A stretch of 64,000 nucleotides of DNA from Sphingobacteriales bacterium (GCA_016718845.1 JADKCK010000007.1:1-64000); one strand, 5' to 3'; positions 35,801 to 45,172 are shown, counted from the stretch's first letter. Notes: generated from the letters alone by a model not told the origin. Translations and numbers: made by a program.

Positions 35801-36055
35801 TGTTAGGGGTAAGTTTTGTTAGTATCCAAACTTATAAAAGCTGGATTTTTCTCTATTTACACCATATTTTAATGCTTACAGAGAGAATGAATAAGAATAA
35901 AAATGGCAAGCCAATGAAACTTGCCTTTTACGCTGCAAAATTAAGTTTTTTAGTTTGTTTGCACTACAAAACCGAGCTAAAGTTTTTGATAAGGGCAGTT
36001 TGGAGCTGTAAAACAAAAAAAACAGCTCGTTTATGGGCGTTTTTGGAGGAATTTG

Positions 36056-36136
36056 CAATGTGGGGATGTTGTGATGTGGGGATGTTGTGATGTGGGGATG
36101 TGGGGATGTGGGGATGTTGTGATGTGGGGATGTTGC
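36056..36136. repeat. GATGTGGG/GATGTTGT minisatellite
   Basis: Alternating GATGTGGG and GATGTTGT short units, about 9 in total, directly upstream of dispersed repeat copy F. Confidence 0.85.
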
Positions 36137-36179
36137 CGTAACATAAATACTATACCCGCATACAAATGGTTTGCGCCAG

Positions 36180-36270
36180 CCCCGCTTGACGCGGAATAGT
36201 TTTTTTTAGGGGGTGATGATTGGCACTCCCTAACCCGACAAGTTGGTGGCACCCCCTTAGCAAGGTAAGT
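36180..36270 (+). repeat. Two-hairpin dispersed repeat, copy F (subtype 2)
   Basis: CCCCGCTTGACGCGGAATAG, T-run, GGGGGTGATGATTGG, CACTCCCTAACCCGACAAG, GGCACCCCCTTAGCA. Its middle matches copy A at 506 and not the other four. Confidence 0.88.
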
Positions 36271-36368
36271 ACAGGCACACAATCAGCCTGTAGCTTGTAG
36301 CCAAAAGCGTGTAGCGGAAAGCCTGCAGGCTCTTTTTAATGGCAATATCAAATTTGAGACAAAAAAGA

Positions 36369-36394
36369 AACAGCACCCCCGAAGAGATGCTGTT
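36369..36394 (-). terminator. Terminator of the beta-barrel-like protein gene
   Basis: AACAGCA pairs with TGCTGTT across a 12-nt loop, with a T-rich run on the minus-strand side, about 108 bp after the stop at 36502. Confidence 0.6.
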
Positions 36395-36501
36395 CTTATA
36401 CATACCTTTAAAACCACCTTGAACGAACAAACATTTTTTTATAGTAAATCTTGCTAGGGATTTTAGTTTTGGTTTTAAATTAGTTTGTTTTTTATTTATT
36501 A

Positions 36502-37134
36502 TTATTCGAAAGTAACAGCAGGAACCGTTTTGCTTTTTGTTTTGAAAGTATAGCCCAAGCCAACTGCACCTGCTAAGTTGATGCTGTTTTTGCCTGTTTT
36601 GCTATATACCGTTGCCAAAGGCATAACACTAGCACGGAAAAACAAACCGCCGTTAGGGTTTTGGTAACGATAACCGATACGACCTAATAGGTTAAGGGTG
36701 TTATATTCTTTTGCCGGAGTATATTTTACTACTTTAGTTCCGTTTTCGCTTTCGCTAACGGTAGATGCTACGGTTTGTTCAAAGCCAAAGCCTGTTAATA
36801 CGCCCAAACCTGTTTCGAGGTAGTGGCTATTTTTACCCCACAAGCCGTCTGCTTCAAGGCTAAGAGAAGGGTCAATGTCGCCCGAAAAAGCGTTTGAATT
36901 GATACCTAAACCCGCACGAGTAGCTAGTTTAAAATTACCTGTGCCTAATAAAATGCGGTCGAAATTGAGGCTATATAATGAACCGTTGTGTCCTACTTCA
37001 ACAAAAACGGTATTTCTTTGTACGTTGATGCTTGGTGCTACAACTTCGGGTGTTTCGATAACACCACCTTCTTGAGCAAATAAAGTGGTAGAGGCTGCGA
37101 AAATTACGGCGAAAAATAAAATTAACTTTTTCAT
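36502..37134 (-). CDS. Exported protein of unknown function, beta-barrel-like
   Basis: Start at ATG 37134 because MKKLILFFAVIFAASTTLFAQ is a clear signal peptide; the frame opens 27 codons earlier without support. The mature 190 residues alternate hydrophobic and polar residues in the way of an outer-membrane barrel: TVFVEVGHNGSLYSLNFDR, FKLATRAGLGINS, HYLETGLGVLTGFG, NTLNLLGRIGYRYQ, SINLAGAVGLGYTF. No family recognised; a small OmpW/porin-like role is only a guess. Confidence 0.7.
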   Translation of the reverse strand: MKKLILFFAVIFAASTTLFAQEGGVIETPEVVAPSINVQRNTVFVEVGHNGSLYSLNFDRILLGTGNFKLATRAGLGINSNAFSGDIDPSLSLEADGLWGKNSHYLETGLGVLTGFGFEQTVASTVSESENGTKVVKYTPAKEYNTLNLLGRIGYRYQNPNGGLFFRASVMPLATVYSKTGKNSINLAGAVGLGYTFKTKSKTVPAVTFE

Positions 37135-37722
37135 GTTATTTATTGTGTTGATATTGTTAGTGTTATGAATTCTATGTGAAAATATTGTTTGAAAAAAAAT
37201 TTCTTTTAGGCACAAAAATATGCCTCAAAAACAAGGTTGCTTTTAAAAAAGGCAAAGCAATTGTTTTTGTCGTGAAAATAAAAAGACAGTCACCTCATTC
37301 GTAACAAGTACGAACGGGTAACAGCATTTCCGAAAACCACCTACGGCAGTTTTCAACCAACTTGTAAAAGAATGATGAAATGGTAAGATAAGAACTGGTA
37401 AAGAACTAAAAAGAAAGGTAGAGGTGTAAGACGATAGGGTATCGTTTTAGCGTTAAGTGAATAGTGGTAGTGAGTGTTTTTGTGGTTCCTACATATTAAA
37501 ATTATGTAGTACTATCTGTTTCATGGTGCAAAGGTACGGCTATTTTTTGGATTTCCAAACTTTTTTGCATTTTTTTTCGTTTTTTTTTCATTTTTTTTCA
37601 AAAAAAACAATTAAATGCCCTTATTTGCCGCTGCTTACCCCATGTAGACGCTATAAGTACCCAAAGGTTACATAAAAATGTCCGTTTTTTTGAAAAAAAA
37701 TGCTTTTTTTATCTCAACAAAA
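37135..37722. other. Intergenic region, no gene recognised
   Basis: Contains long T-runs and A-runs near 37550-37610 and 37690-37720. A 72-residue ORF at 37457 is a run of Phe/Ser codons from T-tracts and is rejected. Confidence 0.6.
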
Positions 37723-37771
37723 AAACCAACAGCGGGCTGATAATTTGCCATTATCCGCCCGCTGTTGGTTT
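37723..37771 (-). terminator. Long terminator of the SH3 protein gene
   Basis: AAACCAACAGCGGGC pairs exactly with GCCCGCTGTTGGTTT, extended inward by GATAAT/ATTATC; A/T-runs on both sides. Eight bases after the stop. Confidence 0.9.
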
Positions 37772-37778
37772 ATATTTA

Positions 37779-38525
37779 TCAATATTCGTCTGGTTCGGGT
37801 TCTTCTTTGGTATTATCTGCTCCATAAAATTGCATTGTTTTTTTGTAAGCAGTAATTTTCCATTCGCCAGCAATTTTCTTGCAGCTTAATTCTCGGTCTA
37901 ATGCCAGCGATGTAAACGATTGTGCAACATAACCCACCATTGATTTACTTAATGCTAACTCTACCCAATGTATGCCTCCGTTGTACAATTTAGTGGCACG
38001 TGTAGGTTTTATTTGTGGGTTATTAAACTTGTATTTTTTGTAGCTTACCTTTGCCAAAATTTTACCATTAAAGCTAGGTTTTTCTCTAATGTTTATATTT
38101 TCGCCAATAACTAATAAGTTGGTGTTGTTGTTAATACCTTGTGTTTTAAAACTGGGTGCGGTAAATATATAGGCGGTTTTTCCGGTCTCGCCCGATAGGT
38201 ACTCTTGTTTTGTAAAACCCATTCTAAACAACTGGGTTGCTTGTTTCCAAAAGGTTTCGCCGCCATCGGCATTTCTAAAGCCCATTTGTTCAATAAAACA
38301 TTCTTTCGAGCCGTTTAGTCCGCAACCTTCGGGGCTTTCGGCTATAGTATAATGTAACATAGCAAACAAAGCGGTGGTGTCGTGGGTGTTAAGTGCTTTA
38401 CCAAGCTGTATTTTAAATGCCATAAACGATGAGTCGACATCCGACTCATCAATAAAATAATTTTGTGCATAAACACTATTTGTTAGGCAAATAAACAAAG
38501 CAATAATTGCGAGTAAACTTCTCAT
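37779..38525 (-). CDS. Exported protein with a bacterial SH3 domain
   Basis: 248 residues with signal peptide ending TNSVYAQ. A helical N-terminal half contains four Cys residues in one short stretch (CGLNGSKEC, then later LSCKK). The SH3-like domain spans about 138-215: LLVIGENINIREKPSFNGKIL, then HWVELALSKSMVGYVAQSF. Bacterial SH3 domains of this type bind peptidoglycan or protein partners in the envelope. No enzymatic domain seen. The tail is acidic (EEPEPDEY). Confidence 0.78.
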   Translation of the reverse strand: MRSLLAIIALFICLTNSVYAQNYFIDESDVDSSFMAFKIQLGKALNTHDTTALFAMLHYTIAESPEGCGLNGSKECFIEQMGFRNADGGETFWKQATQLFRMGFTKQEYLSGETGKTAYIFTAPSFKTQGINNNTNLLVIGENINIREKPSFNGKILAKVSYKKYKFNNPQIKPTRATKLYNGGIHWVELALSKSMVGYVAQSFTSLALDRELSCKKIAGEWKITAYKKTMQFYGADNTKEEPEPDEY

Positions 38526-38606
38526 GATTTTATTGGTGTTTAATATTTTTTATTTACTATTACTTACTTGTCTGTAAATAATTGTTTTATTTGGGATAAT
38601 GTTAAT

Positions 38607-40232
38607 TTAGGCATTAACAAACAAATCTTCAAATGCAAAACGCGTGCCATCAAACAGTCCTTTGTCGCTTAGTTTTAACGATGGGATAACTAATAGTGCC
38701 ATAAATGAAAGTGCCATATAAGGGGCTTTTAGTTTAGCTCCCATTTGTTTTGCCATGGCATCTATGGCGGCATATAAATGGGCGGCTTGGTAGCCGTCTA
38801 TGTTGGTCATTAAGCCAGCAACGGGCAGCGGCAGCACCAAACCTGTTTGCCCATCAAAGGCGGCAACACCGCCTTGGGCATCTACCAATAAGTTAACGGC
38901 TTGGCAAATGCTTTGGTCATCAACGCCAACGGCAATAATATTGTGCGAGTCGTGGGCAACCGTTGATGCAATGGCGCCGCGTTGCAAACCAAAGTTTTTG
39001 ATAAATGCTACAGCGGGCGGTGCGTTTTGGTAGCGATTAACCACCGTTATTTTAAGTATGTCGTTTGGCACATCGCTTAGGGCGTATCCATCAACGATAT
39101 AAGCGGCGGCGGTGCTGGCTTTGGTAACAATTTCGCCATCTATTGCCTCAATAACCCTAATGTGTGTATGGGTGGCTTTTAAAGCAAAATCAGAAGGTTG
39201 TTTGTGGTTAATGTTAAAATGATTAATAGGTGCTTCGGCAACCGACGGCAGCAGGGTTTGTCCATTTTGGGCAACCAATTGTCCGTTTATATAGGTTTCG
39301 AGTACATTAAAGTCCGATAGATTATCCACCACAATAAAATCTGCCCAATCGCCAAGTTGTAAACGTCCAACATCTAGTTTATAGTGTGTTATGGCGTTTA
39401 AACAGGCTACATTTAGTACTTTAAAAAGGTCAACGCCTTTGGCTAATGCTCGTTTTACTAGTAGGTTAATGTGTCCGTGTATAAGGTCGTCGGGGTGTTT
39501 ATCATCCGAGCAAAACATCATCATTTGCCAATGTTGGTGTAATAATGGGGCTAATGCTTCAAAATTTTTGGCGGCGCTGCCTTCGCGCACCAAAATTTTC
39601 ATGCCGTAGTTTAGTTTGTTTAGGGCTTCGGCTTCGGTAAAGCATTCGTGGTCGGTTGATATGCCTGCGCTAATATATTGGCGTGCTTGTTCGCCCATTA
39701 GCCCGGGTGCATGCCCATCAATGGGTTTGTTTAGGCGTTTGGCAATGGCTAATTTTTGGTGAACGATGGGGTCGTTGTACAACACACCTGGGTAGTTCAT
39801 CATTTCGGATAGGTAGCCTATTTGCGGTTTTTGGAGTAAAATTTCGATTTCGGCGGGTGTAATGGTTGCTCCAGCGGTTTCGAAATCGGTGGCAGGCACG
39901 CACGAGGGCGCGCCAAAGCAAATCTTAAAAGGTGTTTTGGCGGCATTGTCCAACATATATTCAACGCCTTTTATGCCTAATACATTGCCAATTTCGTGCG
40001 GGTCGGATACGGTAGCTACCGTACCATGCACCACCGACAGCCGAGCAAACTCGGTGGGTATCAACATCGAGCTTTCTACATGTACATGGGCATCAATAAA
40101 ACCTGGTAAAATATAATTGTTTACTTGCTCGTTGATGGGTTCTATGGCGGTAATGCGTTGGTTTTGAACAGTAATTTGGGCAGCATAAATTTTTTGCTGC
40201 AATATATCTACTAAGTTTGCTTTTATTTGCAT
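38607..40232 (-). CDS. ade: Adenine deaminase
   Basis: 541-residue amidohydrolase converting adenine to hypoxanthine for purine salvage. Metal motif DAHVHVESS (about 47-55), DPHEIGNVLG, MNYPGVL, DGHAPGL, STDHECFTEAEA and CSDDKHPDDL (catalytic Asp) in the expected order. The C-terminal adenine deaminase-specific half has DSHNIIAVGVDD. Full length for the family (~540-600). Single gene. Confidence 0.95.
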   Translation of the reverse strand: MQIKANLVDILQQKIYAAQITVQNQRITAIEPINEQVNNYILPGFIDAHVHVESSMLIPTEFARLSVVHGTVATVSDPHEIGNVLGIKGVEYMLDNAAKTPFKICFGAPSCVPATDFETAGATITPAEIEILLQKPQIGYLSEMMNYPGVLYNDPIVHQKLAIAKRLNKPIDGHAPGLMGEQARQYISAGISTDHECFTEAEALNKLNYGMKILVREGSAAKNFEALAPLLHQHWQMMMFCSDDKHPDDLIHGHINLLVKRALAKGVDLFKVLNVACLNAITHYKLDVGRLQLGDWADFIVVDNLSDFNVLETYINGQLVAQNGQTLLPSVAEAPINHFNINHKQPSDFALKATHTHIRVIEAIDGEIVTKASTAAAYIVDGYALSDVPNDILKITVVNRYQNAPPAVAFIKNFGLQRGAIASTVAHDSHNIIAVGVDDQSICQAVNLLVDAQGGVAAFDGQTGLVLPLPVAGLMTNIDGYQAAHLYAAIDAMAKQMGAKLKAPYMALSFMALLVIPSLKLSDKGLFDGTRFAFEDLFVNA

Positions 40233-40660
40233 GGTGTTTTTTTGTTTGTTTTGATTGTTATTGGCAAGTCATTACACACAAATGTAGCATTTTTGTTTAA
40301 TTTTTGCCAATTAGACTACTATTTGTGGCAATAGTTTATTGCTTAATTTATAGTATTTTTTAAATACTTTATAACTAAGCTACAATAGTGTATTGCTGTC
40401 TAAATTCGATGCAAAAATAGCATAAATTAGCGACAAATACAAAAACTATATGCCGACAGTGGGTTTTGGGGTTATTTAAAGTTACGCTGTATTGTTAAAT
40501 ACCTAGTAGCGGCAATGTACTAACATCAAACTATATATATGCAAGTATTGTCGCTGCCAGATTAAAGCAAACATTGAAATATCCGCATAAAGGAAGCAAA
40601 ACAGAAAATTGCGAAAAAAAACTCGGCAATTTAAGCTAAATTACCGAGTTTTGGGGTGGA
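40233..40660. other. Intergenic region ending in a terminator
   Basis: AT-rich 428 bp between the ends of ade's upstream region and the cystathionine gamma-synthase gene. Only the terminator at 40617-40652 was recognised. Confidence 0.6.
40617..40652 (-). terminator. Terminator of the cystathionine gamma-synthase gene
   Basis: AAAACTCGG and CCGAGTTTT form the base of a stem extended by AATTT/AAATT with one mismatch; 9 bp past the stop codon, T-run on the minus strand. Confidence 0.8.
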
Positions 40661-41809
40661 TTATCTACTACATTCTAAGGCTTGTTTCAAATCTTCGATA
40701 AGGTCTTCGGCATCTTCTATGCCAATACTTAGCCTAATGAGCGAGTCTAAAACACCTGTTTTGCGGCGTTCTTCGATGGGTATAGAGGCGTGCGTCATGC
40801 TGGCAGGATGCCCGATGAGCGACTCTACACCACCCAACGACTCTGCCAACGAAAATAATTTGGTTGCCGACATTACCTTTACGGCTTTTTCTAAACTGTC
40901 TTCTTTGAGCGAAAACGACAACATTGCCCCAAAGCGGCGCATTTGTCGGGCTGCAACTGCGTGTCCGGGGTGGTCGGTAAAGCCCGGAAAATTAACTTTG
41001 CCAACCAATGGGTGGGTGAGCAAAAAAGCGGCTATTTTTTCGGCGTTGTTGCAGTGTTGTTCCATGCGCAGGTGTAGGGTTTTAATACCGCGCAGACACA
41101 AAAAGCAATCTTGCGGACCTGGCACTGCACCTACGGCGTTTTGGTAAAACTTGAGTTGGTCGTGTATGTCACTGTCGTTGCAAATTATGGCGCCCATTAT
41201 TACATCAGAGTGTCCGTTGATGTATTTGGTTGCCGAATGAACCACCAAATGTGCGCCCAAATCGAGTGGGTTTTGTAGGTAAGGCGATGCAAAGGTGTTA
41301 TCAACGGCTAATTTTAGTTGGTGACGTGTGGCAATATCGCTCATGGCGGCAATATCCACAATATTTAGCATGGGGTTGGTGGGTGTTTCTACCCAAATAA
41401 GGCGGGTGTTGGCATTTACGCATTGTTCTACTAAGGCGGCATCTTGCATAGGTACAAAATGAAATTTTATGCCATAAGTTGCCCATACGCGGGTAAAAAG
41501 GCGGTAAGTGCCACCGTATAGGTCGTTCGAGGCTATTACTTCGTCGCCGGGTTGTAGTAGGCGCATAATGGCATCGGTGGCAGCCAAGCCGCTGGCAAAG
41601 CATACGCCAAAGCGTCCGTTTTCGAGGGCGGCAAGGTTATTTTGTAGGGCGTTGCGAGTGGGGTTTTGGGTGCGTCCGTACTCGTAGCCTTTGTGTACGC
41701 CCGGTTCGTCTTGCACATAGGTCGATGTTTGATAGATGGGTGTCATGATTGCCCCTGTCGAGGGGTCGGGATGAACGCCTGCGTGTATAGCTTTGGTGCC
41801 AAATTTCAT
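40661..41809 (-). CDS. Cystathionine gamma-synthase/beta-lyase family enzyme
   Basis: 382-residue PLP-dependent Cys/Met metabolism enzyme of the transsulfuration family. ATKAIHAG-type start, YEYGRTQNPTR, FASGLAATDAIMRLLQPGDEVI, the PLP Lys in SATKYINGHSDVIMG (near residue 194) and the LRGIKTLHLRMEQH signature. Homology alone cannot separate metB-type synthase from metC/cystathionine gamma-lyase activity; the single-copy context gives no help. Confidence 0.93.
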   Translation of the reverse strand: MKFGTKAIHAGVHPDPSTGAIMTPIYQTSTYVQDEPGVHKGYEYGRTQNPTRNALQNNLAALENGRFGVCFASGLAATDAIMRLLQPGDEVIASNDLYGGTYRLFTRVWATYGIKFHFVPMQDAALVEQCVNANTRLIWVETPTNPMLNIVDIAAMSDIATRHQLKLAVDNTFASPYLQNPLDLGAHLVVHSATKYINGHSDVIMGAIICNDSDIHDQLKFYQNAVGAVPGPQDCFLCLRGIKTLHLRMEQHCNNAEKIAAFLLTHPLVGKVNFPGFTDHPGHAVAARQMRRFGAMLSFSLKEDSLEKAVKVMSATKLFSLAESLGGVESLIGHPASMTHASIPIEERRKTGVLDSLIRLSIGIEDAEDLIEDLKQALECSR

Positions 41810-42217
41810 AAAAAGATAATGATTTATATTTTTGGAAGAACGAAAATTAATGGTTGGTTGATGATGCCGCTTTGGGTTAAAAAAGTTTTTATTTATTTAG
41901 TGGTATTAATGTTTCGTGTTATTGTGATTTAGGTGCAAAAGTAGGTGTTTTTTTTGAGAATTTTAATGCTTTGCTATCGTAGCTATCCGAGTATTATGCA
42001 ATTACTGTGCTTTGGTGGCAACAACTCAATTTATTATTAATTATTTGGTTATTTATTATCGGATAGCTATTTGGGATAGATTCATTATTTTCTCAAAACT
42101 ATTTGACGTTAAGCAGGTGAGTTATTTTTTAATAACATGCAATAAACGCCCAATAGCATTTGTTTTAGGCAAATACTATTAGGCGTTTAGCGGGGTATCT
42201 AAACTTTGGTTGTTTAG
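41810..42217. other. Intergenic region with a terminator of tatA
   Basis: AT-rich; the terminator at 42144-42188 is the only feature recognised. Confidence 0.6.
42144..42188 (-). terminator. tatA terminator
   Basis: AAACGCCCAATAG and CTATTAGGCGTTT with inner ATTTG/CAAAT form a long near-perfect stem 30 bp after the tatA stop codon. Confidence 0.85.
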
Positions 42218-42427
42218 TTATTTGGCTGTATTTTTGTCTTCTTCTTTTATGGCTCCTTGAATTTCTTTTTCGATATTGCCACGTGCATCGTTAAATTCGC
42301 GTATGCCACGACCAATGCCGCGTGCCAATTCAGGAATTTTTTTGCCGCCAAAAAGCAACAAAGCTACCATCAGGATAATAATCCACTCGCCACCACCGGG
42401 CATTGAGAATAGAAGTATAGTTTGCAT
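42218..42427 (-). CDS. tatA: Sec-independent translocase subunit TatA
   Basis: 69 residues: a single membrane helix (EWIIILMVALLLFGG, about 14-28), the FGGKKIPELARGIGRGI amphipathic helix and a charged tail. This is the pore-forming subunit of the twin-arginine pathway for folded proteins. It lies at the 3' end of the envelope cluster but has its own strong promoter. Confidence 0.95.
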   Translation of the reverse strand: MQTILLFSMPGGGEWIIILMVALLLFGGKKIPELARGIGRGIREFNDARGNIEKEIQGAIKEEDKNTAK

Positions 42428-42474
42428 TGTTTAAGATTTTTTTTATTTTGAGATTTGGTTTGTTTTTTTATGGT

Positions 42475-42505
42475 CAAAGATAGCACACTTGTTTGGGGCT
42501 GCAAA
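42475..42505 (-). promoter_or_regulatory. tatA promoter, near-consensus
   Basis: On the minus strand TTTG (42505-42502), exactly 19 bp, then TATCTTTG (42482-42475): the textbook Bacteroidota spacing. The TTTG belongs to a second complete TATCTTTG (42509-42502). Confidence 0.75.
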
Positions 42506-42532
42506 GATACAACAATTTAGGCACAAAAAGGT

Positions 42533-43777
42533 TTATTTTCGGGCTAACCAGCGGGCAGGGTTTAATTTGGTGTTACCATCCCATATTTCGAGGTGTACGG
42601 TTGTTTTATTTTCGTCGAAATCGGTGTAAACTGTTCCTATGCTTTGTTGGGCAATTAGTTTATCGCCTTTTGCTACATCTACCACGCCTAAATGTGCATA
42701 AACGGTATAATACTCGCCATGGTTAACAATAACTGCCCATTGAAAACTGGGGTTATAAAGTATGTTAGATACGGTGCCGTTGAAAATGGCATCTACGCTA
42801 CTGCCTTCGGGGGTGGCTATGTTAATGCCGTTGTTGTTAATTTCTATGTTGGGCAACAAAGGGTGGGGATTTGTGCCAAAATGCTCGGTTATGATACCTT
42901 CGGTAACGGGCCATGGTAATTTACCTTTGTTTTGGGCAAACTCTGCCGATAATTTGCCTGCCTGCGGGGTTAATTTTAGTTTAGTATCGTGCAACGAAGA
43001 GTTAGATTTGGGCGTAGGATTTTCGGCTCTAATTAGTTCGCGTATTTGGTCGTTGAGGTTTTCGAGGGCGGTTTGTTGGGTGTTTATTTTTTGTTTCAGT
43101 TGTTTTTCGGTGCTACGCAATTGCACAACCATGCTTGTTTTTACTTTTTTTTCTTTCTCTAACAAGCCCCGTTCTTTTACGGCATCGCCTAGTAGTTGGC
43201 TCTGTTCGTTTTTTTCGGTTTTAAACGATGTCAATTGGTTTATCAACAATTGTTGCGAGGAGGTGATAAGCGACAGTTGTTTTTTACGATGGTCGCGGTA
43301 GTACTCCATGTATTTTATTCGTTTATAAGCATCGTTCACATCTTTTGCCGAAAATAAAAACATTAATCGGTTATAGGTACTTTCGGTTAGATAGGCTTGG
43401 CGCACCATATCGGCATACTCTTCTTTTAATATTTTTAAGGTTCGGTCGAGCGAGTCTATTTTTTGTGTAGTATTGGTAATACTAATATCTAACAAAGTTA
43501 TTTCTTGTTCGATATTGCCAATAATACTTTCGCGACTACCTATTTGTCGTTGTAAGATGAGTAATCCTTCGGTCGAGGCGGCTTTATTGCGCTGCGTTGC
43601 CTGTAGTAGTTTTTGGGCAGTAGCTACTTCTTTGTACAACGATTTTTTTTCTTGGTCAAGCTGTTGTCGTTTGGCTTTTTGGGCGTATAAAGATACAGGA
43701 AAAATCGTGCCACAACAAAAAAGTAGCACGCTTAGGCATTTGACCAAACAAATGGCAGATTTATTTGACACGTGCAT
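42533..43777 (-). CDS. EnvC/NlpD-like murein hydrolase activator (degenerate LytM)
   Basis: 414 residues: signal peptide, long coiled coil (about 35-260), C-terminal LytM/M23 domain (about 290-412). The zinc site is degenerate: the hhGIDI-type motif reads NNNGINI (D and H replaced), and the last HxH motif is only partly kept (YAHL, then VHLEIWDG). This is the pattern of EnvC-type proteins, which activate amidases and do not cut murein themselves. Overlaps the DUF4292 gene start-to-stop by 17 bp, so the two are co-translated, part of the cluster running from dut. Confidence 0.88.
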   Translation of the reverse strand: MHVSNKSAICLVKCLSVLLFCCGTIFPVSLYAQKAKRQQLDQEKKSLYKEVATAQKLLQATQRNKAASTEGLLILQRQIGSRESIIGNIEQEITLLDISITNTTQKIDSLDRTLKILKEEYADMVRQAYLTESTYNRLMFLFSAKDVNDAYKRIKYMEYYRDHRKKQLSLITSSQQLLINQLTSFKTEKNEQSQLLGDAVKERGLLEKEKKVKTSMVVQLRSTEKQLKQKINTQQTALENLNDQIRELIRAENPTPKSNSSLHDTKLKLTPQAGKLSAEFAQNKGKLPWPVTEGIITEHFGTNPHPLLPNIEINNNGINIATPEGSSVDAIFNGTVSNILYNPSFQWAVIVNHGEYYTVYAHLGVVDVAKGDKLIAQQSIGTVYTDFDENKTTVHLEIWDGNTKLNPARWLARK

Positions 43778-44606
43778 AACTTTTTGGTACAGAAAATGAC
43801 ATTTCGACTGATTTATTTGTTTCGATATCGTTTAACTGCAAGGTGGCGTTGTATTTTTTTTGGTTATTGTCGAACGATATTTGGCGTTTTTGGGCGAAGG
43901 GTTTTTGGTCTATGGTGGTATAATCCGACAGTTGTAGGTTCATTTGGCGGTCGTTGAATAAATCGTCGATGGCTATACGCAACAATTGAGGGTTGCCTGT
44001 GGTGGTGTAGTTGTCGGTTTTTAGGTTATTGGTTTGATGCCATAGGTGGTATTCGCCTTTGTCGGTTGTTTCGAGGTGTAGTGTGTCGGTGGGGGTAGGT
44101 TTGTTTAGCCTATGCCCAAGCACAATGGCTTGCAAATCAACAAAGGTAAGCGGGTAGCCTACTAAATTTTGAAGGTATTGTATGTTTTCGGAGGTGTATT
44201 GTTTTTGAAACCGATTAACTACTTTCACCGAGTCGGGTGTAATTAGGGCGCGGGCTACTTCTATTTTTATGCCAAAATCGGTGTATAGCGATACCCATAG
44301 GGCTTTATTGGTTTGTAGGCGTAGGTCGGCTCCCAACGATTGGTCAAATCCACCACCAATAAAATGCACGTTTGTGCGTGCCGACAAGGTGCGAGGGAGC
44401 AGTTCTGTGGCATTTAATTGGTTAAAAACAGCAAGTGCTGCAGTATTGGTAAAGCCCGCAGGCTGTGTTACCGCCGGTGGGGCGGTTTCGGTGGTTGGGT
44501 TTGTTGTGGTATTTTCTTTTTCTTTGTCCTTTTTTTTGCAGCTAGTTATCAGCAATAAAAAAACAAACAAAGTAACAATTTTATTTTTAGAGATAGGATA
44601 AAGCAT
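43761..44606 (-). CDS. DUF4292 lipoprotein
   Basis: 281 residues, lipobox LLITSC near 23, then a Thr/Pro linker and a domain with FIGGGFDQSLGADLRLQTNKALWVSL and IKIEVARALITPDSVKVV, characteristic of DUF4292, a Bacteroidota family resembling outer-membrane lipoprotein chaperones. Between the TPR protein and the EnvC-like gene, matching the arrangement seen in other Bacteroidota. Its 5' flank is interrupted by the transposase remnant at 44724. Confidence 0.9.
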   Translation of the reverse strand: MLYPISKNKIVTLFVFLLLITSCKKKDKEKENTTTNPTTETAPPAVTQPAGFTNTAALAVFNQLNATELLPRTLSARTNVHFIGGGFDQSLGADLRLQTNKALWVSLYTDFGIKIEVARALITPDSVKVVNRFQKQYTSENIQYLQNLVGYPLTFVDLQAIVLGHRLNKPTPTDTLHLETTDKGEYHLWHQTNNLKTDNYTTTGNPQLLRIAIDDLFNDRQMNLQLSDYTTIDQKPFAQKRQISFDNNQKKYNATLQLNDIETNKSVEMSFSVPKSYARVK

Positions 44607-44723
44607 TTTGTTTGTTTGGGGTTGGTAGATGGTGGGTTTGGGTGATAAAAGGGCATTTGTTGACTACTGCCCCAAATTTGGATTATTTTCCGGTCCTATT
44701 TTCTCGTGTCCCCGCAACGTCAG

Positions 44724-45152
44724 TTATTTTTTGTTAAGTTTTTCGCGCAAATTTTGCACTACCTCAAGTGTGCAAGTGGTGATATTAGCTATCAATTCAT
44801 CTGTCAAGTCAGTGTTTAATATCAACTTGGCAACTATTTTTTGCTGTTCTTCGCGAAGTTTTTGTTCTGCGTCGCGCTGTCCTTTGATGTAGAACCAATC
44901 TTTTTCTATTTCGAAATAGGTTGATAGGTGTTCCATAATTATATCTACTGTTGGTTGAAGTTTACGTAAATTTGATAAGATGCGTAGTTGAGTAACAAAT
45001 TTTTGCAAGGCTAAACCATCTGCTTTTTCGCCCAAATGGTCTATTATTTCGGCAACAACTGTTTCTGCTTGTTCGCCCCCAAAGTTGCCCCAAATAGCAA
45101 ATATAATTTCTTCTGGATTATCGGAGTTGATAAACTCGTGATAATCTACCAT
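44724..45152 (-). pseudogene. C-terminal remnant of an Rpn-like PD-(D/E)XK nuclease/transposase-like protein
   Basis: 142 residues matching only the tail of Rpn/PD-(D/E)XK 'transposase' family proteins: YHEFINSDNPEEIIFAIWGNFGGE, the AEIIDHLGEKADGLALQKFVTQLRILSNLRKLQP segment and a Glu/Gln-rich end. The N-terminal catalytic domain is missing: the ORF begins where full proteins are already ~150 residues in. It lies between the TPR gene and the DUF4292 gene in the envelope operon, 20 bp after the TPR stop. Likely a decayed insertion that may still be co-transcribed. Confidence 0.7.
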
Positions 45153-45172
45153 AGAAATAGGTGCAAAAACAG

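Larger units (their letters stand above)
35801..36501. other. Intergenic region with GATGT minisatellite and repeat copy F
   Basis: 701 bp with a minisatellite (36056-36136), the dispersed repeat copy F, and a terminator for the next minus gene. ORFs readable at 35800-36090 and 36031-36282 run through repeats and are unsupported. Confidence 0.7.

Noticed and set aside
37457..37675. 72-residue Phe/Ser-rich ORF
   Set aside because: Results from T-runs in a non-coding stretch.
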